Shown here piece by piece: positions 1 to 9,349 of a DNA stretch of 58,649 nucleotides (the first letter of the stretch is position 1; each line of letters starts with the position of its first letter). The notes below the pieces were generated by a model. It saw nothing but the letters and a program-made list of their open reading frames with translations, was not told the DNA's origin and searched no databases. Source of the stretch: Thermodesulfovibrionia bacterium (GTDB lineage: Bacteria > Nitrospirota > Thermodesulfovibrionia > UBA6902). The translations under genes were made by a program, and so were the position numbers. The stretch is taken from positions 1-58,649 of the forward strand of contig JAGVNU010000036.1 in assembly GCA_020053105.1 (NCBI GenBank). Reading direction: 5' to 3'.

Positions 1-194
1 AATCTCTTAACGAAATGACCTGCAGCTACAGTGAAAAAGTCAGGGCGCTCACTGTGGAAATCAATGAGTTGAAAAGTGCTGTGACAGAGCTTAAGTCCCT
101 TACCGAAGAAGGGAAAGATACAGGGGCCGCATTAAAGAAGGCATTGGATAAGGACAGGCAGATTAAAAGGTTACTGGACAGCATTAAGATATGA
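1..194 (+). CDS. 3' end of a coiled-coil protein (partial)
   Basis: An open frame enters from the left edge (codons in phase with position 3) and stops with TGA at 192-194. The visible 63 residues are rich in Glu, Lys and Leu with a heptad-like pattern (for example VEINELKSAVTELKSL) and end in DSIKI, which suggests a coiled coil. The stop overlaps the start of the following cytochrome gene as ATGA, so the two are probably translationally coupled in one operon. The function cannot be told from this fragment; a periplasmic or membrane-anchored coiled-coil partner of the cytochrome is possible but unproven. Confidence 0.6.
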   Translation, partial: SLNEMTCSYSEKVRALTVEINELKSAVTELKSLTEEGKDTGAALKKALDKDRQIKRLLDSIKI

Positions 195-964
195 AAAACA
201 GATGGGTCATCATAATCCCGCTTTTGATAGCAGTCGCAGCAGCGGTGTACGGGTTGTCCGGACAGGCGCATGAGTTTTCGTATGACAAGTGCGTGCTGTG
301 TCATTCCGATGTTAAAGATGACCCGGGCAGCATAAAACCTACTATCACGCTGGCATGCAATGCCTGTCATCTTAAACTGGAAAAGAAAAAGTCTCACCCG
401 TCGGACATATACCCGACCATGGCCATCCCGGAAGACATGCCGCTGACGGACGGAAAACTAACTTGCATCACCTGCCACTTCGTCCATCCGGAAGACAACA
501 CGCAGCATTTAACGGACAGCCGCCTCTTTTTAAGAAGACAGTCAAGGGGCATTTTCTTCTGCACTATCTGCCACAAGATAGATAAGAACAGGCACCTTGT
601 TTATGAAAACGTCCATACAGGTACATATAAGGTAACGGACAGGACGACACGCATAGACAGTGTGTCGCTGGAATGCATTGAATGTCATGATACATATGCC
701 AAGTCCCCGGAAGAAGCGCTCGGCGCCGGCACATGGAACCATAGCAACAAAGCATACAACCATCCCATAGGCGTCTCCTATAATAAAATCACTTCGCGGA
801 AAATACAAAAGTTCAGGCCGGAAAGTATGTTAAACAAAGAAATAAGGCTGTTCAACGGAAAAATCGGCTGCGGCACATGCCACAACATATATTCTCAGGA
901 AAATAAAATGCTGGCAATAAATAACAGGGGAAGCCGGTTGTGCCTTGAGTGTCATATTAAATAA
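191..964 (+). CDS. seven-haem cytochrome c, exported
   Basis: The 257-residue protein starts with a basic N-terminus and a hydrophobic segment (about residues 5-22) that looks like a signal peptide or N-terminal anchor. Seven CxxCH haem-c motifs are visible at about residues 34, 56, 92, 124, 162, 227 and 251, with extra histidines between them that could be distal ligands. This fits a periplasmic multihaem electron carrier of the doubled-CxxCH/NapC-NrfH-like kind, but I cannot assign a named family. It overlaps the upstream coiled-coil gene by 4 bp and is followed after 11 bp by a HAMP-domain protein, so the three probably form one operon. Confidence 0.85.
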   Translation: MKNRWVIIIPLLIAVAAAVYGLSGQAHEFSYDKCVLCHSDVKDDPGSIKPTITLACNACHLKLEKKKSHPSDIYPTMAIPEDMPLTDGKLTCITCHFVHPEDNTQHLTDSRLFLRRQSRGIFFCTICHKIDKNRHLVYENVHTGTYKVTDRTTRIDSVSLECIECHDTYAKSPEEALGAGTWNHSNKAYNHPIGVSYNKITSRKIQKFRPESMLNKEIRLFNGKIGCGTCHNIYSQENKMLAINNRGSRLCLECHIK

Positions 965-975
965 AGGAACTTACA

Positions 976-1554
976 ATGAAATTTAACAGACGCAGATACA
1001 TAAATGACACAAGAGTGCAGATACGTTATGCCCTGCTGTTCGTCATCATTTCTCTCATTGGTAATATTCTTGCTGTAACCGCCTTCAACTTGCTTGCCCT
1101 GAAGCAGCTGGATATACTGATGTGGAGCACACACATCAGCATCACTTCAACAGACGAACTGGTCCGGCCCGTTTTCATTGTTGTTAATGTTGTTAATTTT
1201 GTTTTTGTCGCAGTTCTGCTGGGCCTGACAGGGTTCCTGATGCTTAAAAAAACTTCCGGACCGCTCATAAGGATGTCCAGGGACATCAGAAAGATCACAG
1301 AAGGGGACCTGTCTTCTCGTATAGCGCTGAGACAAAAAGATGATTTCAAGGATGTTGCCGATGAACTCAACCGGATGACCGGGGAATTAAGGGAAAGATT
1401 TATTAACCTTAAAGATAAGTATGAAGGGCTCTCAGGATCATTGCTGATGATCGGGAAGGACATCAGTAAAAAAGAAGATTCAATAAATGATTACAATTCA
1501 ATTCTCAAGAATATAGACGGGGTGGAAACAGAATTAAACAAACTGGAACTCTGA
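976..1554 (+). CDS. two-TM HAMP-domain protein without output domain
   Basis: The 192-residue protein has two hydrophobic segments (about 18-40 and 66-90) with a short loop between them. A HAMP domain follows (about 90-143, with the pattern GPLIRMSRDIRKITEGDLSS and DDFKDVADELNRM), then a short helical tail. No kinase, GGDEF, HD or MCP output module is present, and the frame closes properly with TGA before the convergent regulator gene. It follows the cytochrome gene closely, behind an AAAGGA ribosome site. It may be a membrane partner of the cytochrome or a stripped sensor; the function is unknown. Confidence 0.75.
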   Translation: MKFNRRRYINDTRVQIRYALLFVIISLIGNILAVTAFNLLALKQLDILMWSTHISITSTDELVRPVFIVVNVVNFVFVAVLLGLTGFLMLKKTSGPLIRMSRDIRKITEGDLSSRIALRQKDDFKDVADELNRMTGELRERFINLKDKYEGLSGSLLMIGKDISKKEDSINDYNSILKNIDGVETELNKLEL

Positions 1555-1565
1555 GAGAAAAGCAA

Positions 1566-2912
1566 TCAGCTTTCTACACCGTACTGATTTAATTTCCGGT
1601 AAAGTGTCCTCAAGCCAATCCCCAGGGTCCTCGCTGCTTCAGCTTTATTGCCCCTGGATTTATCAAGGGCCTCCAGTATCGCCTTTTTCTCAATATCAAA
1701 AAGATTCCTGGCCACTTTGCCGGATGCCTGATCTTTTTGTCCGATTGTCATGAACGGCGGAAGACTGTCCACATCCATAATATCCCCGATACTCATAACA
1801 ACGGCGCTCTCAACGCAATTCATCAACTCCCTTATATTGCCGTGCCAGCTGTATGATTTGATCAGCTTCATGGCATCGCGGGATATCCCTTTTATCTGTT
1901 TATTATGGATCTCCGTAAATCTTTTCAGATGATAATCCAAAAGCAGGGGAATGTCCTCCACCCTTTCCCTCAGAGGCGGCACATCAATAGTTACGACCTT
2001 TAATCTGTAAAAAAGATCGTCCCTGAACTTTTCTTCCTTTACAAGCTGCTCAAGGTTCTTGTTCGTGGCCGAAACAATCCTGACATCGACTTTAATCGTC
2101 CGGGTGCCGCCTACCCTCTCAAATTCCGATTCCTGTAAAAATCTCAGGAGCTTGATCTGAATGGAAGGTGGAAGATCTCCTATTTCATCGAGGAACAGCG
2201 TTCCTCCGTCTGCAAGCTCGAACCGCCCTTTTTTCATGTACAACGCGCCTGTAAAAGCCCCTTTCTCATGCCCGAAAAGTTCGCTCTCCAGCACCCCTTC
2301 GGCAAGGGCCGAGCAATTCACTTTTATAAAGGGCCCGTGTGCAACAAGGCTGTTATAATGAATTACATTCGCAACAAGCTCCTTGCCTGTTCCGCTCTCC
2401 CCCTGGATCAATACAGTCGCCTTGGTGGATGAGACGCGGTCGACCAGCCCCAATATATTTCTTATCCCCTCCGATTTGCCGACAAGAGCTGTCGCATCGA
2501 TTTTCTCTCTTATCCTCTGCTTCAAAAGAATATTCTCTGACTTCAGCTTCTTGTTCTCAATGGCATTTTTTAAAGTTATTTCAAGCTTATTAAGATCAAT
2601 CGGTTTAGTCAGATAATCATAGGCGCCCCTTCTCATTGCATCGACCGCCGACTCAATTGTTGAGAAACCGGTTATGAGAATTACAACCACATCTATATTG
2701 TCCTCCCGGACCTTTTCCAGTAATTCAAGGCCGTCCATCCCGGGCATTTTCATATCGCTGAGGACCACTTCTATATCACTGTTGTCCGCAAGCTCTCTGA
2801 GGGCCTCCTTGCCATTGGCAGCCGTGTAGGCCGTATATTCCATTGACAGGTATTTCGCCAGATTATCGCGAATTGACTTTTCGTCATCTACTATCAGGAT
2901 TGAAGGTTTCAT
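1566..2912 (-). CDS. sigma-54-dependent response regulator (NtrC/ZraR type)
   Basis: The 448-residue protein has three modules. The receiver domain (1-115) has acidic residues D9/D10, phosphoacceptor D53 and K103. The AAA+ domain has Walker A GESGTGKE at about 171-178 and the sigma-54 contact loop GAFTGA at about 218-223. A Fis-type helix-turn-helix lies at about 405-446. It should activate sigma-54 promoters once phosphorylated. The partner kinase lies immediately upstream (stop at 2922, 9 bp gap) on the same strand. RpoN itself is encoded in this window at 16918-18363. The regulator is convergent with the cytochrome operon; whether that operon is its target cannot be seen here. Confidence 0.93.
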   Translation of the reverse strand: MKPSILIVDDEKSIRDNLAKYLSMEYTAYTAANGKEALRELADNSDIEVVLSDMKMPGMDGLELLEKVREDNIDVVVILITGFSTIESAVDAMRRGAYDYLTKPIDLNKLEITLKNAIENKKLKSENILLKQRIREKIDATALVGKSEGIRNILGLVDRVSSTKATVLIQGESGTGKELVANVIHYNSLVAHGPFIKVNCSALAEGVLESELFGHEKGAFTGALYMKKGRFELADGGTLFLDEIGDLPPSIQIKLLRFLQESEFERVGGTRTIKVDVRIVSATNKNLEQLVKEEKFRDDLFYRLKVVTIDVPPLRERVEDIPLLLDYHLKRFTEIHNKQIKGISRDAMKLIKSYSWHGNIRELMNCVESAVVMSIGDIMDVDSLPPFMTIGQKDQASGKVARNLFDIEKKAILEALDKSRGNKAEAARTLGIGLRTLYRKLNQYGVES

Positions 2913-2921
2913 TGCAATAAA

Positions 2922-4484
2922 CTAACCTCTTTCCAGGGGGAGGAACACCTCAAAAACAGTCCCCTCTCCCATTTTACTTGTGCAGTTTATTCTTCCTCCG
3001 TGACTTTCCACGATCCGCTGAACAATGGAAAGTCCCAGTCCCAGGCCGCCTTCTCTGGTGCTGAAAAAGGGAGAGAATATCCGCCCCAGATTTGTTTCAG
3101 GAATTCCCTCTCCTGTATCTTTGACTCGTATGATAACATTTTCATCAACCAGAGCTGTTTGCAAGGCAAGCTCTCCGCCGTCCTTCATCGCCCTGACAGC
3201 ATTCTGGGTGAGGTTTATCAATACTTCCCTGAACTGCCAGTTATCAAATTTAATGACCGGAATATTCTCATCGAGAGATAAGGCAAGCGTAATACCGGAA
3301 TCCTTCGCGCTTTCCGATATCAGATCAGAGACTTCCTTGACCACCTGGTTGATATTGTTATTGACAAGGCGGGGCTCGGGGAATTTAGCAAACTTCACGA
3401 ATTGCTCAAGTATATTGTTGATCCTGTTTATCTCCGATTTAATCAACATCGCCGATTCATGGGCCGAAGAATCAGTCCCGAATTTGCCGGCAAGATCTCT
3501 CATGAGCATTTGAGCATTTATGGACAGGGAATTCAACGGGTTCTTTATCTCATGGGTGACACCGGCCGCTATCTGACCTACTGCCGCTATTTTTTCGGTC
3601 CTTATAAGCGCATTCTGTGTCTTTTGCAGCTGCTCGTTGGCGTTCTGCAATTCGACGGTCCGCTCCCTCACCTTCCTTTCAAGCTCCTCATTGAACTTCC
3701 GGAGAAATTCATCATTACCCTGAAGCTTCTCCGCCATACGGTTAAAAGAATTATACAGCTGACCTATTTCAGTCCTGGATTCAGTATAGACCCTTTTATC
3801 GAGTTTACCCTCTGCAAATTCAATGGTTGCTGCAGCGAGAGTCTTGATAGGACGCACAACATTTTTCAAGAGCATGATATGTCCAGCATAAATGGACAAT
3901 CCGCCAATTGTAATAAATACGAGATAGATAAAGAGAATGACCCACATGTTTGCCAATGACTCTTCGATCAACTTGTTTATTATGGACAGATGGACTTTAT
4001 TTATCTTGTCTGTACTTTCTTCAATACCATAAGCATACTCCTCCAGCCCAATGAGAGAATCCCTGTCAAAGTGTCCTGTCTTCATATAGTCATTCATAAA
4101 TTCATTTATGACTTCCAGTCCCTTAACATCATCCAACACCCTGTCTAAAAGTTCAAGCTCGGCATTATTTTCTCCGGTCAGCGCTTTGAGTTCATGACTT
4201 TTATAGTCTTCCACCTTTTTCTTCAGTTCTGAAATTACATCGATGGCCTCTCTTGAGTACAGATCGTCCTGTTCAATCAGCAGGTGATGCATGGAAAGTA
4301 TGAGCCTGTACGCGTCAGAATGCATACTGTCAACTTCCACAATATCCTTGCTCAATTCTTCGATCTGGTAAGCATTATGAAGGATGTCTTTCGTAAGGTA
4401 AATACTTACCCCCCCAACTAAAATAACTATTGTAAATGCGATCGCATTTACAATAGTTATACTTTTACCGAGTTTCTTAAGCAT
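2922..4484 (-). CDS. membrane sensor histidine kinase
   Basis: The 520-residue protein has TM1 at about 11-32, a mostly helical periplasmic region of about 145 residues, TM2 at about 181-205 and HAMP at about 208-260. After a coiled coil comes a HisKA domain with phosphoacceptor H311 in VTHEIKNPLNSL, then a HATPase_c domain with an N box and glycine-rich boxes near the C-terminus (DTGEGIPE, GLGLGLS). It is the first gene of a two-gene unit with the sigma-54 response regulator and should phosphorylate it. The signal sensed is unknown; the helical periplasmic domain resembles four-helix-bundle sensors. Confidence 0.92.
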   Translation of the reverse strand: MLKKLGKSITIVNAIAFTIVILVGGVSIYLTKDILHNAYQIEELSKDIVEVDSMHSDAYRLILSMHHLLIEQDDLYSREAIDVISELKKKVEDYKSHELKALTGENNAELELLDRVLDDVKGLEVINEFMNDYMKTGHFDRDSLIGLEEYAYGIEESTDKINKVHLSIINKLIEESLANMWVILFIYLVFITIGGLSIYAGHIMLLKNVVRPIKTLAAATIEFAEGKLDKRVYTESRTEIGQLYNSFNRMAEKLQGNDEFLRKFNEELERKVRERTVELQNANEQLQKTQNALIRTEKIAAVGQIAAGVTHEIKNPLNSLSINAQMLMRDLAGKFGTDSSAHESAMLIKSEINRINNILEQFVKFAKFPEPRLVNNNINQVVKEVSDLISESAKDSGITLALSLDENIPVIKFDNWQFREVLINLTQNAVRAMKDGGELALQTALVDENVIIRVKDTGEGIPETNLGRIFSPFFSTREGGLGLGLSIVQRIVESHGGRINCTSKMGEGTVFEVFLPLERG

Positions 4485-4846
4485 GATTAGAATAGATCCC
4501 TGATGCCGGCAATAATAATGAATTCATTTATAATCTTTGAGAGGTTAAACGAACATCATTTTTTGTATGGTAATAAAAAATATGGATGCTACAGATAACG
4601 TATTCAGCCTATTTTAAAAACTAATAAGTTATTCTAACGGAAAGTATGCCAAAATGGCAAACTAATTATTCTGATATAAACCAGCCTATCAAACAAGCTT
4701 AGGGCATTATCATGCTGATGAGGGAAATTCAGATGATCGCGAAGAAATTTTGTTATTTTTTTCCATCCTATTTTATTTTTTGTAGCAAAAAAGGCATCTA
4801 ACTCTATATAATATTTCTTTATTTCACTTCAGATAAGGGGTATATC
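4485..4846. other. AT-rich divergent intergenic region
   Basis: These 362 bp separate the divergent kinase and hpt genes. I see no gene. A TATAAT box lies at 4807-4812 on the plus strand, about 40 bp before hpt, without a convincing -35 box. An AAGGGG ribosome site precedes the hpt ATG. A small palindrome, TGCCA-aaa-TGGCA, lies near 4648-4660 and could be an operator; it does not match the sigma-54 consensus. Confidence 0.5.
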
Positions 4847-5374
4847 ATGATAATCGGTAAACCGTTTCTTACATCAGAACAGATTCAAAAGAGGGTAAGA
4901 GAACTTGCCAGAAAGATATCCGAAGACTATGAAGGGAAGGAAATTCTGGCAGTGGGCATATTGAAGGGCGCCTTTATGTTTTTCGCTGATATTGTCAAGC
5001 AGATACAGGTGCCTCTGGACATTGATTTTCTGGTTGCGTCTAGCTACATAAAAACCGAAACAACCGGCAAAGTAAAGATCCATGCCGACCTGAGGGAAGA
5101 TATAAAAGGAAAACACCTGCTTCTTTTTGAAGATATAGTAGATACCGGACTGACTCTGAAATACATAAAAGACACCCTCCTCAGCAGGCAGCCGGCCTCA
5201 TTAAAGATATGTGCCTTCCTTGATAAAAAAGCCCACAGACAGGTCGACCTGGAGCCGGACTATACGGGATATAAAATACCTGATGAATTCGTGGTCGGAT
5301 ACGGTCTCGATTACGATAACAAATACAGAAACCTTCCTTATATAGCTGTCTTCAAGGAAGACAGCTCGCATTAA
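4847..5374 (+). CDS. hpt: hypoxanthine-guanine phosphoribosyltransferase
   Basis: The 175-residue length is usual for the bacterial HPRT family. The PRPP-binding loop LLLFEDIVDTGLTL is at about residues 91-104. The substrate/metal region is KGAFMFFADI near 40, and the C-terminal hood is DEFVVGYGLDY near 145. It transfers phosphoribose from PRPP to hypoxanthine or guanine in purine salvage in the cytoplasm. It is a stand-alone gene with its own upstream region; trmL follows 76 bp downstream on the same strand. Confidence 0.93.
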   Translation: MIIGKPFLTSEQIQKRVRELARKISEDYEGKEILAVGILKGAFMFFADIVKQIQVPLDIDFLVASSYIKTETTGKVKIHADLREDIKGKHLLLFEDIVDTGLTLKYIKDTLLSRQPASLKICAFLDKKAHRQVDLEPDYTGYKIPDEFVVGYGLDYDNKYRNLPYIAVFKEDSSH

Positions 5375-5450
5375 CTGGGCCACAGGAACAAAGCGCAGCA
5401 GGAAGATCTGAAGTAGCAACTCATGGAAGTATGGGGTAAAATGTTAAGCC

Positions 5451-5927
5451 ATGTTACACGTTGTCCTCTATCAGCCAGAGATCCCTCCGAATACAGGCAA
5501 TATATCAAGGCAGTGCGTAGGCATGAACGCCTGTCTACATCTGATCTGTCCCGCAGGATTTGACATAAGTGACAGTGCAGTGAGGCGGGCCGGGCTGGAC
5601 CACTGGAGTGAATTGAATCTTACAGTCCACAGGACCCCTGATGAGTTTTTGAAATGGCTGGGGGAACGTCAACCCTGGCTGGTCACCAAGCATGGCAAAG
5701 TGCGCTTCGACATCCCGGAATATGCAGACGAAGACATCCTCATCTTTGGCAGTGAAACAAGAGGTCTTCCTCAGGAGTGGCTGCATAAATGGCCTGAACG
5801 TACTGTGTATGTCCCGATCTTAGGCAAGGTGCGGAGTTATAACCTGGCAAACACGGTAAGTGTGCTCCTCGCCCATGCCAGCCTGAAGGCTGGTTTGTAT
5901 GGAGATGGCGCAAGCCCTGCTCTATGA
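5451..5927 (+). CDS. trmL: tRNA (cytidine/uridine-34-2'-O)-methyltransferase
   Basis: The 158-residue protein is a minimal SPOUT methyltransferase: it starts with MLHVVLYQPEIPPNTGNISR and has the knot motifs FGSETRGLP and PILGKVRSYNLANTVSVLL. TrmL methylates the 2'-O of the wobble base of certain tRNA-Leu species. A tRNA-Leu(UAA), a known TrmL substrate type, is encoded just downstream on the opposite strand, a neat adjacency that may be chance. No good ribosome site is seen; a TAAAAT box lies only 9 bp before the ATG, so the mRNA leader may be very short. Confidence 0.92.
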   Translation: MLHVVLYQPEIPPNTGNISRQCVGMNACLHLICPAGFDISDSAVRRAGLDHWSELNLTVHRTPDEFLKWLGERQPWLVTKHGKVRFDIPEYADEDILIFGSETRGLPQEWLHKWPERTVYVPILGKVRSYNLANTVSVLLAHASLKAGLYGDGASPAL

Positions 5928-6006
5928 CATTTTCAGGGACTCCGTAGAACTTTCGCTAAATGGACTTTAACGCATAGGATTTTTCAAGCTGAGCCCTTGA
6001 AAAAAA

Positions 6007-6095
6007 TGGTGCCGAAGACCGGACTCGAACCGGTACGGAAATTACTTTCCGAGGGATTTTAAGTCCCTTGCGTCTGCCAATTCCGCCACTCCGGC
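6007..6095 (-). tRNA. tRNA-Leu (anticodon UAA)
   Basis: On the minus strand the acceptor arms GCCGGAG and CTTCGGC pair over seven positions with one G-U. The T arm has GGTTCGAGTCC. The anticodon loop CTTAAAA gives UAA. A long variable arm (CTCGGAAAGTAATTTCCG) marks a type II tRNA. The discriminator A and the 3' CCA are encoded. The length is 89 nt. It stands alone between trmL and the HD-GYP gene. Confidence 0.96.
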
Positions 6096-6266
6096 ATTGA
6101 ACATGTAATAGTCCAAAGTGCAAAAGCGCAGCAGTAAAAAACACCCGAATTTTGCGCTTTGATATTATACACAATTCTGCAGAGCAATAGCATAATGGCG
6201 CAATAGTCCATAGAGCAATGATACGGGCCTGCGCTAGCGTCATGGAAAGATAAGGGACCCGTCTTT

Positions 6267-8630
6267 TCACATAATACTGAAAAACTCATCAACTACTTTA
6301 GGGTCGAGATGTGTGCCAGAGATGGACCTTATGTATTCAAGAACTTTATCGAGTTGCCAGGCCCCCCGGTAGGGGCGGTCGGATATAAGTGCGTCGAATA
6401 TGTCCACAAGTGCGAATATACGCGCTGATATCGGGATCTGCTCGCCTTTGAGGCCGGTCGGATATCCGGTCCCGTCCCATTTCTCATGATGATAATATGG
6501 AATGTCCAAAGCCGGGCGCAGGAAAGAGATGGGCGAAAGAATCTCATAAGCAATAACAGGGTGGCGTTTCATCAGGACCCATTCCTCTTCAGTGAGTTTG
6601 CCGGGTTTGAGAAGGACACCGTCAGGCACCCCGAGTTTGCCTATATCATGCAGGAGCGCCCCCCGGCGGATATGCATAAGCTCTTCATTTTTTATCCCCA
6701 TTCTACTTGATAATTTCAGAGTCAATTCCGTAACACGCTGTGAGTGCCCCTCGGTCTCATTGTCCCGGAAATCCAGGGCCCGGGACCAGCCATCAATTGT
6801 AGATTCGTAAGCCATTATGAGATCTTCATAAGTGTGATGAAGGTCTTCCACCATATTTGCATTGTCGATCGCTATAGCAGCCTGACCTGCAAGAGTTTTT
6901 AAAAAATCCATCCATTCCGGATCATGTTCTCTTGCTGAACGATGGTAGATCTCCAGCACCCCTTTGACCTCTCCTTTGGCAATGAGGGGAGTGGCGATAT
7001 AAGCCATGAAGCCTTCTGCCTTGATTAACGATGTGGACAAAATGCCATCAGGTGGTTTCATGAAATCATTAATTACTAAAGGCTTGCGCTCAATCGCAGC
7101 GCGGCCTGCGTAACCTTTGCCAAGCCTCAACGAGGAGCTTTTTATAATGTCAGTTCTGAAACCTTTGCCTGCCGCATACTCAAGTGAGTGGGAATGCGGA
7201 TTGAAAAGCAGAACGCTGGCCGCGTCAATACGGAGCTGATTAAGGACCTGCTCCAGCAGGATATTGAGCGTAATGCTCAGGTCCAGGCTCGATGAAATGG
7301 CCTTGTCAATAGTGTGCAGGGAATTTATGTAGCTGAACTGCTTTTTGATCTTGTCTTCATTTTTCTTCTTGTCAGATATGTCCCGGACAACATGGATTAA
7401 TCCCACAAGTTCGTTATTTTTGTCTATACGGGGCATCGCCCTTATTTCTATATATTTATTCAAGTAAGGCTCGAATACTTCAAATGCCACAGGCAGGCCT
7501 GTTTTTAGGCTGTCGCAGCTGGAACATTGCTGTGGCGGGCTTTCAGTTCCATGGTAATACCTGAAACATTTTGCCTTCGTAAGTTCTGGAAGGGGCAGTT
7601 TGAGAATTTCCGCTGCGGCCCTATTTGCATGTATAATATTAAATTCACTGTCATGGATAGTAATCATATCGGTGATGGTATTAAATGTGTCCTCCCAGTC
7701 ATTTTTGTTCTGGAGAAGTATTTCTTCGATTTGTTTCCGCTCAGTGATTTGAAGCTCGAGGCTCATGTTCATTTCCATTAAATTATCTTTGGACTTTTCC
7801 AGGTTTTCAACCATGTTGTTGAATGATGCGGCCAGATGGCCTATTTCGTCATTCCTTCCTACATTGACCCTGTATCCCAGTTCTCCGCAGCCAATTTTTT
7901 CTACTCCCCTGGTCAGTTCTCTGATCGGCCTTGTAACTCTCGTAAATATGAAAACCGTTATAGCTCCGCCTGAAATTAAACCCCCGAGGATTATGGCCAT
8001 AATTATTCTGACAATGTGGTCGATACTGTTCATAATAGACTGCTCTGAAAGACCTAAACGCACTACCCCGATGTCGCCGTTGAATATAGGCACGGCAATA
8101 TCATCGTAAGTTCTTTTGTCCATATCTACATGTTTAAGGCTATATGACTGACCTTTTACAAGAGGGTTTGATTCTATTAATTCCGCCGGGAATGATTCCC
8201 TGAAGGTATGCGCAAGTATTTTATTTTTCCCGTCTAAAATAAAAATATACTCTATGTCTTCATCCTTTTTCTTGCGTTCATTAAGGAGTAACTTCATATC
8301 AATAAAATTGCCGGTTGATATTAGACTGATGCTTTCTGCGGCAATATAATGAGCAATATATTTGCCCTTATTTTCAAATTCAGTTTCAAGATGATTTGTA
8401 AGAGTGTTCTGAGTGATATTTATTATCAAGATTCCAAGCAGCAATATTAATCCTGAAGTTGCGATCAGAAACTTGGTACGCAGGCTGACTGTCTGAATGA
8501 TTTCCTGCAATCTCTTTATGGCTGGCTGTATTTTAGCTGAGGCCTGACGATTTTGGCTGTAATCATTCGAATTAATTTCAGGGTGATTATCAATCTGTTT
8601 ATTTTCAATATGGTTAAAATTATTATTCAT
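6267..8630 (-). CDS. HD-GYP c-di-GMP phosphodiesterase with HAMP, PAS and GAF sensors
   Basis: The 787-residue protein has TM1 at about 56-74, a periplasmic Cache-like domain containing EYIFILDGKNKILAHTF, TM2 at about 193-216, HAMP, PAS (about 305-415), GAF (about 440-595) and a C-terminal HD-GYP domain. The HD-GYP signature is intact: LLHDIGKLGVPD, then HHEKWDGTGYPTGLKGEQIP. It should hydrolyse cyclic-di-GMP in response to periplasmic and cytosolic cues. A well-formed sigma-54 promoter lies 66 bp upstream (8696-8710). Its periplasmic domain resembles the fragment at the start of the kinase at 32996. Confidence 0.93.
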   Translation of the reverse strand: MNNNFNHIENKQIDNHPEINSNDYSQNRQASAKIQPAIKRLQEIIQTVSLRTKFLIATSGLILLLGILIINITQNTLTNHLETEFENKGKYIAHYIAAESISLISTGNFIDMKLLLNERKKKDEDIEYIFILDGKNKILAHTFRESFPAELIESNPLVKGQSYSLKHVDMDKRTYDDIAVPIFNGDIGVVRLGLSEQSIMNSIDHIVRIIMAIILGGLISGGAITVFIFTRVTRPIRELTRGVEKIGCGELGYRVNVGRNDEIGHLAASFNNMVENLEKSKDNLMEMNMSLELQITERKQIEEILLQNKNDWEDTFNTITDMITIHDSEFNIIHANRAAAEILKLPLPELTKAKCFRYYHGTESPPQQCSSCDSLKTGLPVAFEVFEPYLNKYIEIRAMPRIDKNNELVGLIHVVRDISDKKKNEDKIKKQFSYINSLHTIDKAISSSLDLSITLNILLEQVLNQLRIDAASVLLFNPHSHSLEYAAGKGFRTDIIKSSSLRLGKGYAGRAAIERKPLVINDFMKPPDGILSTSLIKAEGFMAYIATPLIAKGEVKGVLEIYHRSAREHDPEWMDFLKTLAGQAAIAIDNANMVEDLHHTYEDLIMAYESTIDGWSRALDFRDNETEGHSQRVTELTLKLSSRMGIKNEELMHIRRGALLHDIGKLGVPDGVLLKPGKLTEEEWVLMKRHPVIAYEILSPISFLRPALDIPYYHHEKWDGTGYPTGLKGEQIPISARIFALVDIFDALISDRPYRGAWQLDKVLEYIRSISGTHLDPKVVDEFFSIM

Positions 8631-8695
8631 TATTTATTCCCCTGAGCCAAAATCTCATTATTATGCATTACGTTATAAGTAACGGAGTTTTACCG

Positions 8696-8710
8696 GCAAT
8701 TCTTAAGCCA
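8696..8710 (-). promoter_or_regulatory. sigma-54 (-24/-12) promoter for the HD-GYP gene
   Basis: The minus strand reads TGGCTTAAGAATTGC, matching the -24/-12 consensus with the required GG-N10-GC spacing. It lies 66 bp before the ATG of the HD-GYP gene. RpoN and a sigma-54 activator are both encoded in this window. Confidence 0.65.
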
Positions 8711-8834
8711 GTCAATTTCCAGCGAATATGGAAGGCTGTAGAAAAAAATTCAGGGAAAGAATGGCAGACGTGCCTATTAAAATTAAACGTGCGGAACAGA
8801 CAGCAGGGTCACCTGCATTTTCAAAGGGCTTAGG

Positions 8835-8896
8835 GGTAAGCATTAAGCCTGTCCCTATTCGGAAAGGGATAAACAGCGCTTGTATCTAAATGCTTA
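8835..8896. repeat. imperfect long hairpin after dsrE
   Basis: The arms TAAGCATT and AAATGCTTA enclose an inner stem CTGT-CCCT / AGGG-(ataa)-ACAG. It lies directly beyond the dsrE stop on the minus strand and may be a 3'-end structure or weak terminator; there is no clear U tract. Confidence 0.35.
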
Positions 8897-8901
8897 TCAG
8901 A

Positions 8902-9258
8902 TCAGAAGCTGATGACCTTTCTCTCTTTAGCCAACTCGACAAAAAATTCCATCCCTTTAAGCTCCGCTGTCGGAATTAAATCATCTGGAGACAGGCCCCT
9001 GAATTCATAACAGGGCCTGCACACATAAATCTTCACATTCTGATCTATGAGATAATCAATACTTCCGCTGACCGGCGGAGGTCCGATAGGGATTACCTTC
9101 GGATACATTTTCCTGTTTGCAAGGAACACCGCGTCATGGAAGAGAAACATGGTCACGTCCAGTCCCTCGGCTTCCGACATCACCGCGCATGTGCATGCAA
9201 GGCCTGCCCTTGTCGGATCAGTCGGGCCCCACGTGGTTTGAATAAGTATCTTGTCCAT
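8902..9258 (-). CDS. DsrE-family sulfur-relay-like protein
   Basis: The 118-residue protein has the DsrE/DsrF fold pattern: an N-terminal MDKILIQTTWGPTDPTRAGLA, a central hydrophobic strand DVTMFLFHDAVFLA, and cysteines in ACTCAV (near residue 23) and YVCRPCYEF (near residue 80) that could carry persulfide. Members of this family move sulfur or act as peroxiredoxin-like small proteins; the exact role here is open. The gene lies just behind the Rnf operon terminator, behind a strong AAGGAGG site, so it is probably transcribed separately or by read-through. Confidence 0.8.
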   Translation of the reverse strand: MDKILIQTTWGPTDPTRAGLACTCAVMSEAEGLDVTMFLFHDAVFLANRKMYPKVIPIGPPPVSGSIDYLIDQNVKIYVCRPCYEFRGLSPDDLIPTAELKGMEFFVELAKERKVISF

Positions 9259-9280
9259 TTAATTGCCTCCTTAATGCCGA

Positions 9281-9321
9281 TAAAAACAAGATTGCACTTC
9301 CCTTGGTAAAAGAAGTGCAAT
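9281..9321 (-). terminator. rho-independent terminator after the rnf operon
   Basis: A perfect 10-bp stem (ATTGCACTTC / GAAGTGCAAT) with an 11-nt loop spans 9291-9321. On the minus strand it is followed by CTTGTTTTTA. It lies between rnfB and dsrE. Confidence 0.75.
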
Positions 9322-9349
9322 TCTATTGGTGAATAATGTGAAGACCGAA

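Noticed and set aside
4648..4660. Sigma-54 site near TGCCAAAATGGCA
   Set aside because: It has a -24-like TGGCA on each strand but no TTGC at the right distance; it is only a small palindrome.
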